Source of the DNA: Luzula sylvatica
Taxonomy: Eukaryota; Streptophyta; Magnoliopsida; Poales; Juncaceae
Reading direction: 5' to 3'
NCBI GenBank assembly: GCA_946800325.1
Contig: OX326959.1
Location: 42,038,551-42,102,550 of the forward strand
DNA: 64,000 nucleotides
The number at the start of each line of letters is the position of its first letter. Position 1 is the first letter of the stretch. Positions 52,460-64,000 of this stretch are shown here, one piece after another. The notes beneath the pieces were generated by a model. The model searched no databases. It worked only from the letters and a program-made list of their open reading frames with translations, and was not told the DNA's origin. Both the position numbers and the translations under genes were made by a program.

Positions 52460-54319
52460 TTCACCAAATTTCACGAACACTAAGAAAGTTTGTTTTTCGA
52501 TTCAAAACAAGATTTTAACGCTTTGAGGAGTTCAAATAACGTGTTTTGAGATCATTTGTATCGTATCTTTTACTACATAACTTTTCACCAAATTTCACGA
52601 ACACTAAGAAAGTTTGTTTTTCGATTCAAAACAAGATTTTAGCGCCTTGAGGAGTTCAAATAATGTGTTTTTAGATCATTTGTATCGTATCTTTTACTAC
52701 ATAACTTTTCACCAAATTTCACAAACACTAAGAAAGTTTGTTTATCGATTCAAAACAACATTTTAACGCTTTGAGGAGTTCAAATAACGTGTTTTTAGAT
52801 CATTTGTATCGTATCTTTTACTACATAACTTTTCACTAAATTTCACAAACACTAAGAACGTTTGTTTTTCGATTCAAAACAAGATTTTAACGCTTTGTGG
52901 AGTTCAAATAACGTGTTTTGAGATCATTTGTATCGTATCTTTTACTACATGACTTTTCACCAAATTTCACAAAAACTAAGTAAGTTTGTTTTTCGATTCA
53001 AAACAAGATTTTAACGCTTTGAGGAGTTCAAATAACGTGTTTTGAAATCATTTGTATCGTATCTTTTACTACATAACTTTTCACCAAATTTAACAAACAC
53101 TAAGAAAGTTTGTTTTTCGATGCAAAACAAGATTTTAACGCTTTGAGGAGTTCAAATAACGTGTTTTTAGATCAATTGTATCGTATCTTTTACTACATAA
53201 CTTTTCACCAAATTTCACAAAAACTAAGAAAGTTTGTTTTTCGATTCAAAACAAGATTTTAACGCTTTGTGGAGTTCAAATAACGTGTTTTTAGATCATT
53301 TGTATCGTATCTTTTACTACATAACTTTTCACCAAATTTCACAAACACTAAGAAATTTTGTTTTTCGATTCAAAACAAGATTTTAATGCTTTGTGGAGTT
53401 CAAATAACGTGTTTTGAGATCATTTGTATCGTATCTTTTACGACATAACTTTTCACCAAATTTCACAAACACTAAGAATGTTTGTTTTTTGATTCAAAAC
53501 AAGATTTTAACGCTTTGTGGACTTCAAGTAACGTGTTTTGAGATCATTTGTATCGTATCTTTTACTACATAACTTTTCACCGAATTTCACAAACACTAAG
53601 AAAGTTTGTTTTTCGATTCAAAACAAGATTTTAGCGCCTTGAGGAGTTCAAATAACGTGTTTTCAGATCATTTGTATCGTATCTTTTACTACATAACTTT
53701 TAACCAATTTTCACAAACACTAAGAAAGTTTGTTTTTCGATTCAAAACAAGATTTTAACGCTTTGTGGAGTTCAAATAACGTGTTTTGAGATCATTTGTA
53801 TCGTATCTTTTACTACATAACTTTTCACCAAATTTCACAAACACTAAGAAAGTTTGTTTTTCGATTCAAAACAAGATTTTAGCGCCTTGAGGAGTTCAAA
53901 TAACGTGTTTTTTGATCATTTGTATTGTATCTTTTACTACATAACTTTTCACCAAATTTCACAAACACTAAGAGAGTTTGTTTTTCGATTCAAAACAAGA
54001 TTTTAACGCTTTGTGGAGTTCAAATAACGTGTTTTGAGATCATTTGTATCGTATCTTTTACTACATAACTTTTCACCAAATTTCACAAACACTAAGAAAG
54101 TTTGTTTTTAGATTCAAAACAAGATTTTAACGCTTTGATGAGTTCAAATAACGTGTTTTGAGATCATTTGTATCGTATCTTTTACTACATAACTTTTCAC
54201 TAAATTTCACAAACACTAAGAAAGTTTGTTTTTCGATTCAAAACAACATTTTAACGCTTTGTGGAGTTCAAATAACGTGTTTTGAGATCATTTGTATCGT
54301 ATCTTTTACGACATAACTT

Positions 54320-57300
54320 TTCACCAAATTTCACAAACACTAAGACAGTTTGTTTTTTGATTCAAAACAAGATTTTAACGCTTTGTGGAGTTCAAGTAAC
54401 GTGTTTTGAGACCATTTGTATCGTATCTTTTACTACATAACTTTTCACCAAATTTCACAAACACTAAGCAAGTTTGTTTTTCGATTCAAAACAAGATTTT
54501 AGCGCCTTGAGGAGTTCAAATAACGTGTTTTTAGATCATTTGTATCGTATCTTTTACTACATAACTTTTCACCAAATTTCACAAACACTAAGAGAGTTTG
54601 ATTTTCGAATCAAAACAAGATTTTAACGCTTTGTGGAGTTCAAATAACGTGTTTTGAGATTATTTGTATCGTATCTTTTACTACATAACTTTTCACCAAA
54701 TTTCACAAACACTAAGAAAGTTTGTTTTTCGATTCAAAACAAGATTTTAACGCTTTGATGAGTTCAAATAACGTGTTTTGAGATCATTTGTATCGTATCT
54801 TTTACTACATTAATTTTCACCAAATTTCACAAACACTAAGAAAGTTTGTTTTTCGATTCAAAACAAGATTTTAACGCTTAGTGGAGTTCAAATAACGTGT
54901 TTTGAGATCATTTGTATCGTATCTTTTACTACATAACTTTTCACCGAATTTCACAAACACTAAGAAAGTTTGTTTTTCGATTCAAAACAAGATTTTAGCG
55001 CCTTGAGGAGTTCAAATAACGTGTTTTCAGATCATTTGTATCGTATCTTTTACTACATAACTTTTAACCAATTTTCACAAACACTAAGAAAGTTTGTTTT
55101 TCGATTCAAAACAAGATTTTAACGCTTTGTGGAGTTCAAATAACGTGTTTTGAGATCATTTGTATCGTATCTTTTACTACATAACTTTTCACCAAATTTC
55201 ACAAACACTAAGAAAGTTTGTTTTTCGATTCAAAACAAGATTTTAGCGCCTTGAGGAGTTCAAATAACGTGTTTTGAAATCATTTGTATCGTATCTTTTA
55301 CTACATAACTTTTCACCAAATTTCACAAACACTAAGAAAGTTTGTTTTTCGATTCAAAACAAGATTTTAACGCTTTGAGGAGTTCAAATAACGTGTTTTG
55401 AGATCATTTGTATCGTATCTTTTACTACATAACTTTTCACCAAATTTCACGAACACTAAGAAAGTTTGTTTTTCGATTCAAAACAAGATTTTAGCGCCTT
55501 GAGGAGTTCAAATAACGTGTTTTTAGATCATTTGTATCGTATCTTTTACTACATAACTTTTCACCAAATTTCACACACACTAAGAAAGTTTGTTTATCGA
55601 TTCAAAACAAGATTTTAGCGCCTTGAGGAGTTCAAATAACGTGTTTTGAAATCATTTGTATCGTATCTTTTACTACATAACTTTTCACCAAATTTCACAA
55701 ACACTAAGAAAGTTTGTTTTTCGATTCAAAACAAGATTTTAACGCTTTGAGGAGTTCAAATAACGTGTTTTGAGATCATTTGTATCGTATCTTTTACTAC
55801 ATAACTTTTCACCAAATTTCACGAACACTAAGAAAGTTTGTTTTTCGATTCAAAACAAGATTTTAGCGCCTTGAGGAGTTCAAATAACGTGTTTTTAGAT
55901 CATTTGTATCGTATCTTTTACTACATAACTTTTCACCAAATTTCACAAACACTAAGAAAGTTTGTTTATCGATTCAAAACAAGATTTTAACGCTTTGAGG
56001 AGTTCAAATAACGTGTTTTTAGATCATTTGTATCGTATCTTTTACTACATAACTTTTCACTAAATTTCACAAACACTAAGAACGTTTGTTTTTCGATTCA
56101 AAACAAGATTTTAACGCTTTGTGGAGTTCAAATAACGTGTTTTGAGATCATTTGTATCGTATCTTTTACTACATGACTTTTCACCAAATTTCACAAAAAC
56201 TAAGTAAGTTTGTTTTTCGATTCAAAACAAGATTTTAACGCTTTGAGGAGTTCAAATAACGTGTTTTGAAATCATTTGTATCGTATCTTTTACTACATAA
56301 CTTTTCACCAAATTTAACAAACACTAAGAAAGTTTGTTTTTCGATGCAAAACAAGATTTTAACGCTTTGAGGAGTTCAAATAACGTGTTTTTAGATCAAT
56401 TGTATCGTATCTTTTACTACATAACTTTTCACCAAATTTCACAAAAACTAAGAAAGTTTGTTTTTCGATTCAAAACAAGATTTTAACGCTTTGTGGAGTT
56501 CAAATAACGTGTTTTTAGATCATTTGTATCGTATCTTTTACTACATGACTTTTCACCAAATTTCACAAAAACTAAGTAAGTTTGTTTTTCGATTCAAAAC
56601 AAGATTTTAACGCTTTGAGGAGTTCAAATAACGTGTTTTGAAATCATTTGTATCGTATCTTTTACTACATAACTTTTCACCAAATTTCACAATCACTAAG
56701 AAAGTTTGTTTTTCGATTCAAAACAAGATTTTAGCGCCTTGAGGAGTTCAAATAACGTGTTTTGAAATCATTTGTATCGTATCTTTTACTACATAACTTT
56801 TCACCAAATTTCACAAACACTAAGAAAGTTTGTTTTTCGATTCAAAACAAGATTTTAACGCTTTGAGGAGTTCAAATAACGTGTTTTGAGATCATTTGTA
56901 TCGTATCTTTTACTACATAACTTTTCACCAAATTTCACAAACACTAAGAAAGTTTGTTTTTCGATTCAAAACAAGATTTTAGCGCCTTGAGGAGTTCAAA
57001 TAACGTGTTTTGAAATCATTTGTATCGTATCTTTTACTACATAACTTTTCACCAAATTTCACAAACACTAAGAAAGTTTGTTTTTCGATTCAAAACAAGA
57101 TTTTAACGCTTTGAGGAGTTCAAATAACGTGTTTTGAGATCATTTGTATCGTATCTTTTACTACATAACTTTTCACCAAATTTCACGAACACTAAGAAAG
57201 TTTGTTTTTCGATTCAAAACAAGATTTTAGCGCCTTGAGGAGTTCAAATAACGTGTTTTTAGATCATTTGTATCGTATCTTTTACTACATAACTTTTCAC

Positions 57301-59031
57301 CAAATTTCACACACACTAAGAAAGTTTGTTTATCGATTCAAAACAAGATTTTAGCGCCTTGAGGAGTTCAAATAACGTGTTTTGAAATCATTTGTATCGT
57401 ATCTTTTACTACATAACTTTTCACCAAATTTCACAAACACTAAGAAAGTTTGTTTTTCGATTCAAAACAAGATTTTAACGCTTTGAGGAGTTCAAATAAC
57501 GTGTTTTGAGATCATTTGTATCGTATCTTTTACTACATAACTTTTCACCAAATTTCACGAACACTAAGAAAGTTTGTTTTTCGATTCAAAACAAGATTTT
57601 AGCGCCTTGAGGAGTTCAAATAATGTGTTTTTAGATCATTTGTATCGTATCTTTTACTACATAACTTTTCACCAAATTTCACAAACATTAAGAAAGTTTG
57701 TTTATCGATTCAAAACAACATTTTAACGCTTTGAGGAGTTCAAATAACGTGTTTTTAGATCATTTGTATCGTATCTTTTACTACATAACTTTTCACTAAA
57801 TTTCACAAACACTAAGAACGTTTGTTTTTCGATTCAAAACAAGATTTTAACGCTTTGTGGAGTTCAAATAACGTGTTTTGAGATCATTTGTATCGTATCT
57901 TTTACTACATGACTTTTCACCAAATTTCACAAAAACTAAGTAAGTTTGTTTTTCGATTCAAAACAAGATTTTAACGCTTTGAGGAGTTCAAATAACGTGT
58001 TTTGAAATCATTTGTATCGTATCTTTTACTACATAACTTTTCACCAAATTTAACAAACACTAAGAAAGTTTGTTTTTCGATGCAAAACAAGATTTTAACG
58101 CTTTGAGGAGTTCAAATAACGTGTTTTTAGATCAATTGTATCGTATCTTTTACTACATAACTTTTCACCAAATTTCACAAAAACTAAGAAAGTTTGTTTT
58201 TCGATTCAAAACAAGATTTTAACGCTTTGTGGAGTTCAAATAACGTGTTTTTAGATCATTTGTATCGTATCTTTTACTACATAACTTTTCACCAAATTTC
58301 ACAAACACTAAGAAATTTTGTTTTTCGATTCAAAACAAGATTTTAATGCTTTGTGGAGTTCAAATAACGTGTTTTGAGATCATTTGTATCGTATCTTTTA
58401 CGACATAACTTTTCACCAAATTTCACAAACACTAAGAATGTTTGTTTTTTGATTCAAAACAAGATTTTAACGCTTTGTGGACTTCAAGTAACGTGTTTTG
58501 AGATCATTTGTATCGTATCTTTTACTACATAACTTTTCACCGAATTTCACAAACACTAAGAAAGTTTGTTTTTCGATTCAAAACAAGATTTTAGCGCCTT
58601 GAGGAGTTCAAATAACGTGTTTTCAGATCATTTGTATCGTATCTTTTACTACATAACTTTTAACCAATTTTCACAAACACTAAGAAAGTTTGTTTTTCGA
58701 TTCAAAACAAGATTTTAACGCTTTGTGGAGTTCAAATAACGTGTTTTGAGATCATTTGTATCGTATCTTTTACTACATAACTTTTCACCAAATTTCACAA
58801 ACACTAAGAAAGTTTGTTTTTCGATTCAAAACAAGATTTTAGCGCCTTGAGGAGTTCAAATAACGTGTTTTTTGATCATTTGTATTGTATCTTTTACTAC
58901 ATAACTTTTCACTAAATTTCACAAACACTAAGAAAGTTTGTTTTTCGATTCAAAACAACATTTTAACGCTTTGTCGAGTTCAAATAACGTGTTTTGAGAT
59001 CATTTGTATCGTATCTTTTACGACATAACTT
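54320..59031. repeat. Zone III unit 2 (38 monomers, 4712 bp)
   Basis: The order is A B C D E F G' H I J, a 14-monomer insertion (55560-57295), then K' I J S T U V W X Y' F G' B and one leader monomer (58908, cactaaat with ttgtcgag). Relative to the 26-monomer unit at 59032 it has 14 monomers more and lacks two leader monomers (gagag and tgatgag); 26 + 14 - 2 gives the observed 38. Confidence 0.87.
55560..57295. repeat. 14-monomer internal duplication (1736 bp)
   Basis: K' I J S T U V W, a second U, then H I H I J. The K' that starts it recurs 1736 bp (14 x 124) downstream and the first eight monomers are repeated there in order. After W this copy goes to U and then to an H/I alternation (56676-57171, a two-monomer 248-bp repeat), while the downstream copy goes to X. 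The H at 56676 has a private aatcac change. Confidence 0.84.
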
Positions 59032-62000
59032 TTCACCAAATTTCACAAACACTAAGACAGTTTGTTTTTTGATTCAAAACAAGATTTTAACGCTTTGTGG
59101 AGTTCAAGTAACGTGTTTTGAGACCATTTGTATCGTATCTTTTACTACATAACTTTTCACCAAATTTCACAAACACTAAGCAAGTTTGTTTTTCGATTCA
59201 AAACAAGATTTTAGCGCCTTGAGGAGTTCAAATAACGTGTTTTTAGATCATTTGTATCGTATCTTTTACTACATAACTTTTCACCAAATTTCACAAACAC
59301 TAAGAGAGTTTGATTTTCGAATCAAAACAAGATTTTAACGCTTTGTGGAGTTCAAATAACGTGTTTTGAGATTATTTGTATCGTATCTTTTACTACATAA
59401 CTTTTCACCAAATTTCACAAACACTAAGAAAGTTTGTTTTTCGATTCAAAACAAGATTTTAACGCTTTGATGAGTTCAAATAACGTGTTTTGAGATCATT
59501 TGTATCGTATCTTTTACTACATTAATTTTCACCAAATTTCACAAACACTAAGAAAGTTTGTTTTTCGATTCAAAACAAGATTTTAACGCTTAGTGGAGTT
59601 CAAATAACGTGTTTTGAGATCATTTGTATCGTATCTTTTACTACATAACTTTTCACCGAATTTCACAAACACTAAGAAAGTTTGTTTTTCGATTCAAAAC
59701 AAGATTTTAGCGCCTTGAGGAGTTCAAATAACGTGTTTTCAGATCATTTGTATCGTATCTTTTACTACATAACTTTTAACCAATTTTCACAAACACTAAG
59801 AAAGTTTGTTTTTCGATTCAAAACAAGATTTTAACGCTTTGTGGAGTTCAAATAACGTGTTTTGAGATCATTTGTATCGTATCTTTTACTACATAACTTT
59901 TCACCAAATTTCACAAACACTAAGAAAGTTTGTTTTTCGATTCAAAACAAGATTTTAGCGCCTTGAGGAGTTCAAATAACGTGTTTTGAAATCATTTGTA
60001 TCGTATCTTTTACTACATAACTTTTCACCAAATTTCACAAACACTAAGAAAGTTTGTTTTTCGATTCAAAACAAGATTTTAACGCTTTGAGAAGTTCAAA
60101 TAACGTGTTTTGAGATCATTTGTATCGTATCTTTTACTACATAACTTTTCACCAAATTTCACGAACACTAAGAAAGTTTGTTTTTCGATTCAAAACAAGA
60201 TTTTAGCGCCTTGAGGAGTTCAAATAACGTGTTTTTAGATCATTTGTATCGTATCTTTTACTACATAACTTTTCACCAAATTTCACACACACTAAGAAAG
60301 TTTGTTTATCGATTCAAAACAAGATTTTAGCGCCTTGAGGAGTTCAAATAACGTGTTTTGAAATCATTTGTATCGTATCTTTTACTACATAACTTTTCAC
60401 CAAATTTCACAAACACTAAGAAAGTTTGTTTTTCGATTCAAAACAAGATTTTAACGCTTTGAGGAGTTCAAATAACGTGTTTTGAGATCATTTGTATCGT
60501 ATCTTTTACTACATAACTTTTCACCAAATTTCACGAACACTAAGAAAGTTTGTTTTTCGATTCAAAACAAGATTTTAGCGCCTTGAGGAGTTCAAATAAC
60601 GTGTTTTTAGATCATTTGTATCGTATCTTTTACTACATAACTTTTCACCAAATTTCACAAACACTAAGAAAGTTTGTTTATCGATTCAAAACAAGATTTT
60701 AACGCTTTGAGGAGTTCAAATAACGTGTTTTTAGATCATTTGTATCGTATCTTTTACTACATAACTTTTCACTAAATTTCACAAACACTAAGAACGTTTG
60801 TTTTTCGATTCAAAACAAGATTTTAACGCTTTGTGGAGTTCAAATAACGTGTTTTGAGATCATTTGTATCGTATCTTTTACTACATGACTTTTCACCAAA
60901 TTTCACAAAAACTAAGTAAGTTTGTTTTTCGATTCAAAACAAGATTTTAACGCTTTGAGGAGTTCAAATAACGTGTTTTGAAATCATTTGTATCGTATCT
61001 TTTACTACATAACTTTTCACCAAATTTAACAAACACTAAGAAAGTTTGTTTTTCGATGCAAAACAAGATTTTAACGCTTTGAGGAGTTCAAATAACGTGT
61101 TTTTAGATCAATTGTATCGTATCTTTTACTACATAACTTTTCACCAAATTTCACAAAAACTAAGAAAGTTTGTTTTTCGATTCAAAACAAGATTTTAACG
61201 CTTTGTGGAGTTCAAATAACGTGTTTTTAGATCATTTGTATCGTATCTTTTACTACATAACTTTTCACCAAATTTCACAAACACTAAGAAATTTTGTTTT
61301 TCGATTCAAAACAAGATTTTAATGCTTTGTGGAGTTCAAATAACGTGTTTTGAGATCATTTGTATCGTATCTTTTACGACATAACTTTTCACCAAATTTC
61401 ACAAACACTAAGAATGTTTGTTTTTTGATTCAAAACAAGATTTTAACGCTTTGTGGACTTCAAGTAACGTGTTTTGAGATCATTTGTATCGTATCTTTTA
61501 CTACATAACTTTTCACCGAATTTCACAAACACTAAGAAAGTTTGTTTTTCGATTCAAAACAAGATTTTAGCGCCTTGAGGAGTTCAAATAACGTGTTTTC
61601 AGATCATTTGTATCGTATCTTTTACTACATAACTTTTAACCAATTTTCACAAACACTAAGAAAGTTTGTTTTTCGATTCAAAACAAGATTTTAACGCTTT
61701 GTGGAGTTCAAATAACGTGTTTTGAGATCATTTGTATCGTATCTTTTACTACATAACTTTTCACCAAATTTCACAAACACTAAGAAAGTTTGTTTTTCGA
61801 TTCAAAACAAGATTTTAGCGCCTTGAGGAGTTCAAATAACGTGTTTTTTGATCATTTGTATAGTATCTTTTACTACATAACTTTTCACCAAATTTCACAA
61901 ACACTAAGAGAGTTTGTTTTTCGATTCAAAACAAGATTTTAACGCTTTGTGGAGTTCAAATAACGTGTTTTGAGATCATTTGTATCGTATCTTTTACTAC

Positions 62001-62255
62001 ATAACTTTTCACCAAATTTCACAAACACTAAGAAAGTTTGTTTTTAGATTCAAAACAAGATTTTGACGCTTTGATGAGTTCAAATAACGTGTTTTGAGAT
62101 CATTTGTATCGTATCTTTTACTACATAACTTTTCACTAAATTTCACAAACACTAAGAAAGTTTGTTTTTCGATTCAAAACAACATTTTAACGCTTTGTGG
62201 AGTTCAAATAACGTGTTTTGAGATCATTTGTATCGTATCTTTTACGACATAACTT
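59032..62255. repeat. Zone III unit 3 (26 monomers, 3224 bp)
   Basis: The order is A B C D E F G' H I J K' I J S T U V W X Y' F G', then the full four-monomer leader (B, gagag, tgatgag, cactaaat). This is the simplest complete zone III unit. Private changes are gagaag in I (60024), atagtatc in the leader B (61760) and attttgacgc in the tgatgag monomer (62008). Confidence 0.88.
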
Positions 62256-64000
62256 TTCACCAAATTTCACAAACACTAAGACAGTTTGTTTTTTGATTCA
62301 AAACAAGATTTTAACGCTTTGTGGAGTTCAAGTAACGTGTTTTGAGACCATTTGTATCGTATCTTTTACTACATAACTTTTCACCAAATTTCACAAACAC
62401 TAAGCAAGTTTGTTTTTCGATTCAAAACAAGATTTTAGCGCCTTGAGGAGTTCAAATAACGTGTTTTTAGATCATTTGTATCGTATCTTTTACTACATAA
62501 CTTTTCACCAAATTTCACAAACACTAAGAGAGTTTGATTTTCGAATCAAAACAAGATTTTAACGCTTTGTGGAGTTCAAATAACGTGTTTTGAGATTATT
62601 TGTATCGTATCTTTTACTACATAACTTTTCACCAAATTTCACAAACACTAAGAAAGTTTGTTTTTCGATTCAAAACAAGATTTTAACGCTTTGATGAGTT
62701 CAAATAACGTGTTTTGAGATCATTTGTATCGTATCTTTTACTACATTAATTTTCACCAAATTTCACAAACACTAAGAAAGTTTGTTTTTCGATTCAAAAC
62801 AAGATTTTAACGCTTAGTGGAGTTCAAATAACGTGTTTTGAGATCATTTGTATCGTATCTTTTACTACATAACTTTTCACCGAATTTCACAAACACTAAG
62901 AAAGTTTATTTTTCGATTCAAAACAAGATTTTAGCGCCTTGAGGAGTTCAAATAACGTGTTTTCAGATCATTTGTATCGTATCTTTTACTACATAACTTT
63001 TCACCAAATTTGACAAACACTAAGAAAGTTTGTTTTTCGATTCAAAACAAGATTTTAACGCTTTGAGGAGTTCAAATAACGTGTTTTGAGATCATTTGTA
63101 TCGTATCTTTTACTACATAACTTTTCACCAAATTTCACGAACACTAAGAAAGTTTGTTTTTCGATTCAAAACAAGATTTTAGCGCCTTGAGGAGTTCAAA
63201 TAACGTGTTTTTAGATCATTTGTATCGTATCTTTTACTACATAACTTTTCACCAAATTTCACACACACTAAGAAAGTTTGTTTTTCGATTCAAAACAAGA
63301 TTTTAGCACCTTGAGTAGTTCAAATAACGTGTTTTTTGATCATTTGTATCGTATCTTTTACTGTATAACTTTTCACCAAATTTGACAAACACTAAGTAAG
63401 TTTGTTTTTCGATTCAAAACAAGATTTTAACGTTTTGTGGAGTTCAAATGACGTGTTTTGAGATCATTTGTATCGTATCTTTTACTACATAACTTTTCAC
63501 CAAATTTCACAAATACTAAGAAAGTTTGTTTTTCGATTCAAAACAAGATTTTTAACGCTTTGAGGAGTTCAAATAACGTGTTTTGAGATCATTTGTATCG
63601 TATCTTTTACTACATAACTTTTCACCAAACTTCACAAATACTAAGAAAGTTTGTTTTTCGATTCAAAACATGATTTTAACGCTTTGAGGAGTTCAAATAA
63701 CGTGTTTTGAGATCATTTGTATCGTATCTTTTACTACATAAATTTTCACCAAATTTCACAAACACTAAGAAAGTTTGTTTTTCGATTCAAAACAAGATTT
63801 TAACGCTTAGTGGAGTTCAAATAACGTGTTTTGAGATCATTTGTATCGTATCTTTTACTACATTAATTTTCACCAAATTTCACAAACACTAAGAAAGTTT
63901 GTTTTTCGATTCAAAACAAGATTTTAACGCTTAGTGGAGTTCAAATAACGTGTTTTGAGATCATTTGTATCGTATCTTTTACTACATAACTTTTCACCGA
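62256..64000. repeat. Zone III unit 4, cut by the window end (14 monomers + 8 bases)
   Basis: The order is A B C D E F, an I-like monomer with gacaaac (63000), J K L M N Q E, then the start of F. It repeats 50227-51971 at a constant offset of 12029 bp, sharing gcaag, tttgattttc, tttattttt, agcacc, the extra T in M and caaactt in N. Differences are few, for example ttttttgatc in K (63248) against tttagatc at 51219. Confidence 0.9.
63496..63620. repeat. 125-bp M monomer with extra T
   Basis: It has the same agatttttaac insertion as 51467-51591, in the equivalent slot 12029 bp downstream. Confidence 0.92.

Larger units (their letters stand above)
50227..54319. repeat. Zone III unit 1 (33 monomers, 4093 bp)
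   Basis: The order is A B C D E F I J K L M N Q E F G' H, a cacacac/tttatcg monomer (52336), an I-like monomer with cacgaac, J, S T U V W X Y' F G', then the four-monomer leader B, gagag, tgatgag, cactaaat. B has gcaag, C has tttgattttcgaatc and F has tttattttt. O, P and R of the core are missing, and the N-to-Q join (51592 to 51716) skips O and P. Confidence 0.86.
1..64000. repeat. 124-bp satellite array, head-to-tail, whole window
   Basis: The same 124-bp monomer repeats in one orientation across the entire window. I use the start of ttcacc as phase 1. Starts fall at 1, 125, 249 and so on, and the last is at 63993, which gives 516 complete monomers and 8 extra bases. The final phase is 8 bases later than strict 124-bp spacing predicts, and this equals the sum of nine 1-base insertions and one 1-base deletion that I located. 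Monomers differ from the consensus by a few substitutions each. No non-satellite sequence, inversion or transposon was seen, and there is no gene anywhere. Arrays of this size and regularity are typical of eukaryotic centromeric or heterochromatic satellites. The centromeric assignment is inference. Confidence 0.98.

Noticed and set aside
1..64000. CRISPR array
   Set aside because: Repeats are 124 bp and directly adjacent, with no short repeats separated by unique spacers and no cas genes.
1..64000. Telomere repeats, tRNA or rRNA genes
   Set aside because: No TTTAGGG- or TTAGGG-type runs, no cloverleaf-like segments and no rRNA-like sequence were seen on either strand; everything is the same satellite.

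Overview
The window is one uninterrupted block of tandemly repeated satellite DNA from a eukaryotic genome. A 124-bp, AT-rich (about 29% G+C) monomer runs head to tail in one orientation from the first base to the last. Counting positions and the ten length-changing monomers gives 516 complete monomers (1-63992) plus the first 8 bases of the next. I see no gene, RNA gene, transposon, unique sequence or inverted block. The longest reading frames are 61-codon read-throughs of the repeat that begin at TTG and recur with the repeat, so I do not call them genes. Both array ends lie outside the window.

I label monomers by their diagnostic variants. A: gacag or gaatg, ttttttg, aagtaacg. B: agcgcc, tttagatc. 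C: gagag, cgaatc, gagatt. D: tgatgag, cattaa. E: cttagtgg. F: caccgaa, agcgcc. G: near consensus. H: agcgcc, gaaatc. I: ttgagg. J: cacgaac, agcgcc. K: cacacac, gagtag, ctgtataac. L: gacaaac, aacgtttt, aatgacg. M: aaatac. N: aaatac, catgat. O: near consensus. P: followed by cataaa. Q: cttagtgg. R: ttacac. S: tttatcg. T: cactaaat, gaacg. U: aaaaact, taag, gaaatc. V: aacaaac, gatcaatt. W: aaaaact, tttagatc. X: aatgctttg. Later types are Y (like A, with gaggtc), Y' (like A, with gagatc), Z (a consensus-like monomer after Y), Z' (cactaaat, agagttt), S' (caacaaat, tttatcg), G' (aaccaat) and K' (cacacac, tttatcg).

Zone I (1-35341) is built on a 24-monomer higher-order repeat A-X (about 2976 bp). It stands alone at 22322-25297 and 32366-35341. 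Elsewhere it carries a tail of T-to-S' type monomers, giving units of 45, 44, 44 and 38 monomers, or it is truncated and rejoined (25298-32365). Zone II (35342-49110) holds a 46-monomer, 5706-bp unit, made of a 30-mer and a 16-mer, in two full copies plus a partial third. Zone III (49111-64000) has A-started units of 33, 38, 26 and at least 14 monomers, with an order unlike zone I. Smaller tandem duplications (4-, 7-, 8- and 14-monomer) sit inside these units, and several monomers are hybrids marking junctions.

The pattern of near-identical higher-order copies, private variants per zone and no transposon insertions is what unequal exchange and conversion would leave in an actively homogenised array, commonly a centromeric or heterochromatic one. 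The organism cannot be identified from this sequence alone. A 124-bp monomer recalls the satellite Lusy1 that I remember being reported from centromeres of the holocentric plant Luzula sylvatica, but I cannot compare sequences here, so this is only a lead.
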